Below the pieces are notes generated by a model. That model was not told the DNA's origin and did no database searches. It was given only the letters and a program-made list of their open reading frames with translations. Shown piece after piece: positions 49,721 through 49,744 of a DNA stretch of 49,744 nucleotides; positions within the stretch are counted from its first letter, which is position 1; every line of letters begins with the position of its first letter. The position numbers and the translations under genes were made by a program. The stretch comes from Pelagophyceae sp. CCMP2097 (lineage: Eukaryota > Sar > Pelagophyceae): positions 126,115-175,858 of the forward strand of contig MU657183.1 of NCBI GenBank assembly GCA_026770575.1, read 5' to 3'.

Positions 49721-49744
49721 TGTCTGTCTGTCCGTCTGTTTGTC
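49721..49744 (+). repeat. TGTC tetranucleotide microsatellite at window edge
   Basis: tgtctgtctgtccgtctgtt continues to the end of the window. It is a simple repeat. Confidence 0.8.

Noticed and set aside
49721..49744. Telomere-like repeat at the window edge
   Set aside because: The unit is TGTC, not a TTAGGG/TTTAGGG-type telomere repeat. It is a simple microsatellite.

Overview
The window reads as nuclear DNA of a GC-rich, intron-bearing microbial eukaryote, most likely an alga. The evidence is GT-AG introns of about 50-150 nt (donors often GTGCGT or GTGAGT), Ala/Arg-rich proteins, eukaryote-only families (Ragulator, COMPASS and PUB-domain proteins, a RAP-domain organellar RNA-binding protein) and abundant satellites and MITE-like repeats. 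A pelagophyte or other stramenopile would fit, but that is inference. No operons, CRISPR arrays or convincing tRNA/rRNA genes were seen.

Layout. 0.2-1.4 kb: a hAT-like element with terminal inverted repeats and a target duplication; it holds a BED-like zinc-finger ORF and a nested foldback. 1.65-2.08 kb (+): two-exon LAMTOR5-like gene. 2.36-3.99 kb (-): five-exon alpha/beta hydrolase with a complete Ser-Asp-His triad. 4.3-5.85 kb: satellite-type repeats. 6.4-12.83 kb (+): an intronless 2143-residue protein of unknown function ending in coiled coil and TPRs. 14.27-21.5 kb (+): a degraded copy of a multidomain chromatin-type gene. 21.97-25.2 kb (-): RRM + about 18 repeats of 37 residues + RAP + SAP protein. 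25.61-26.18 kb: a 570-bp hAT-like MITE with a perfect 8-bp target duplication. 26.2-28.1 kb: hairpin and degenerate repeats. 28.10-31.20 kb (-): acyl-CoA thioesterase-like gene in five exons, with a 1.77-kb intron full of repeats. 31.9-33.6 kb (-): decayed gene with four 79-residue repeats. 33.65-43.06 kb (+): the longer copy of the chromatin-type gene (GNAT, SET/post-SET, PUB, WW-like, PHD-like). 44.11-46.49 kb (-): seven-exon ASH2-like gene. 46.69-49.04 kb (+): nine-exon TRM61-like tRNA methyltransferase, divergent from ASH2 across about 200 bp. 49.63-49.69 kb: a perfect-looking miniature hairpin element.

Togetherness. ASH2 is the SPRY partner of SET1/MLL-type methyltransferases, and here it lies about 1 kb from a SET-domain gene that has been segmentally duplicated. 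The two copies of that gene carry different inactivating lesions, so the locus looks like an evolving or decaying chromatin-regulator family. The spliced models below (hydrolase, LAMTOR5, thioesterase, ASH2, TRM61) were built by hand from reading frame, splice dinucleotides and family knowledge. In each, all intron phases agree.
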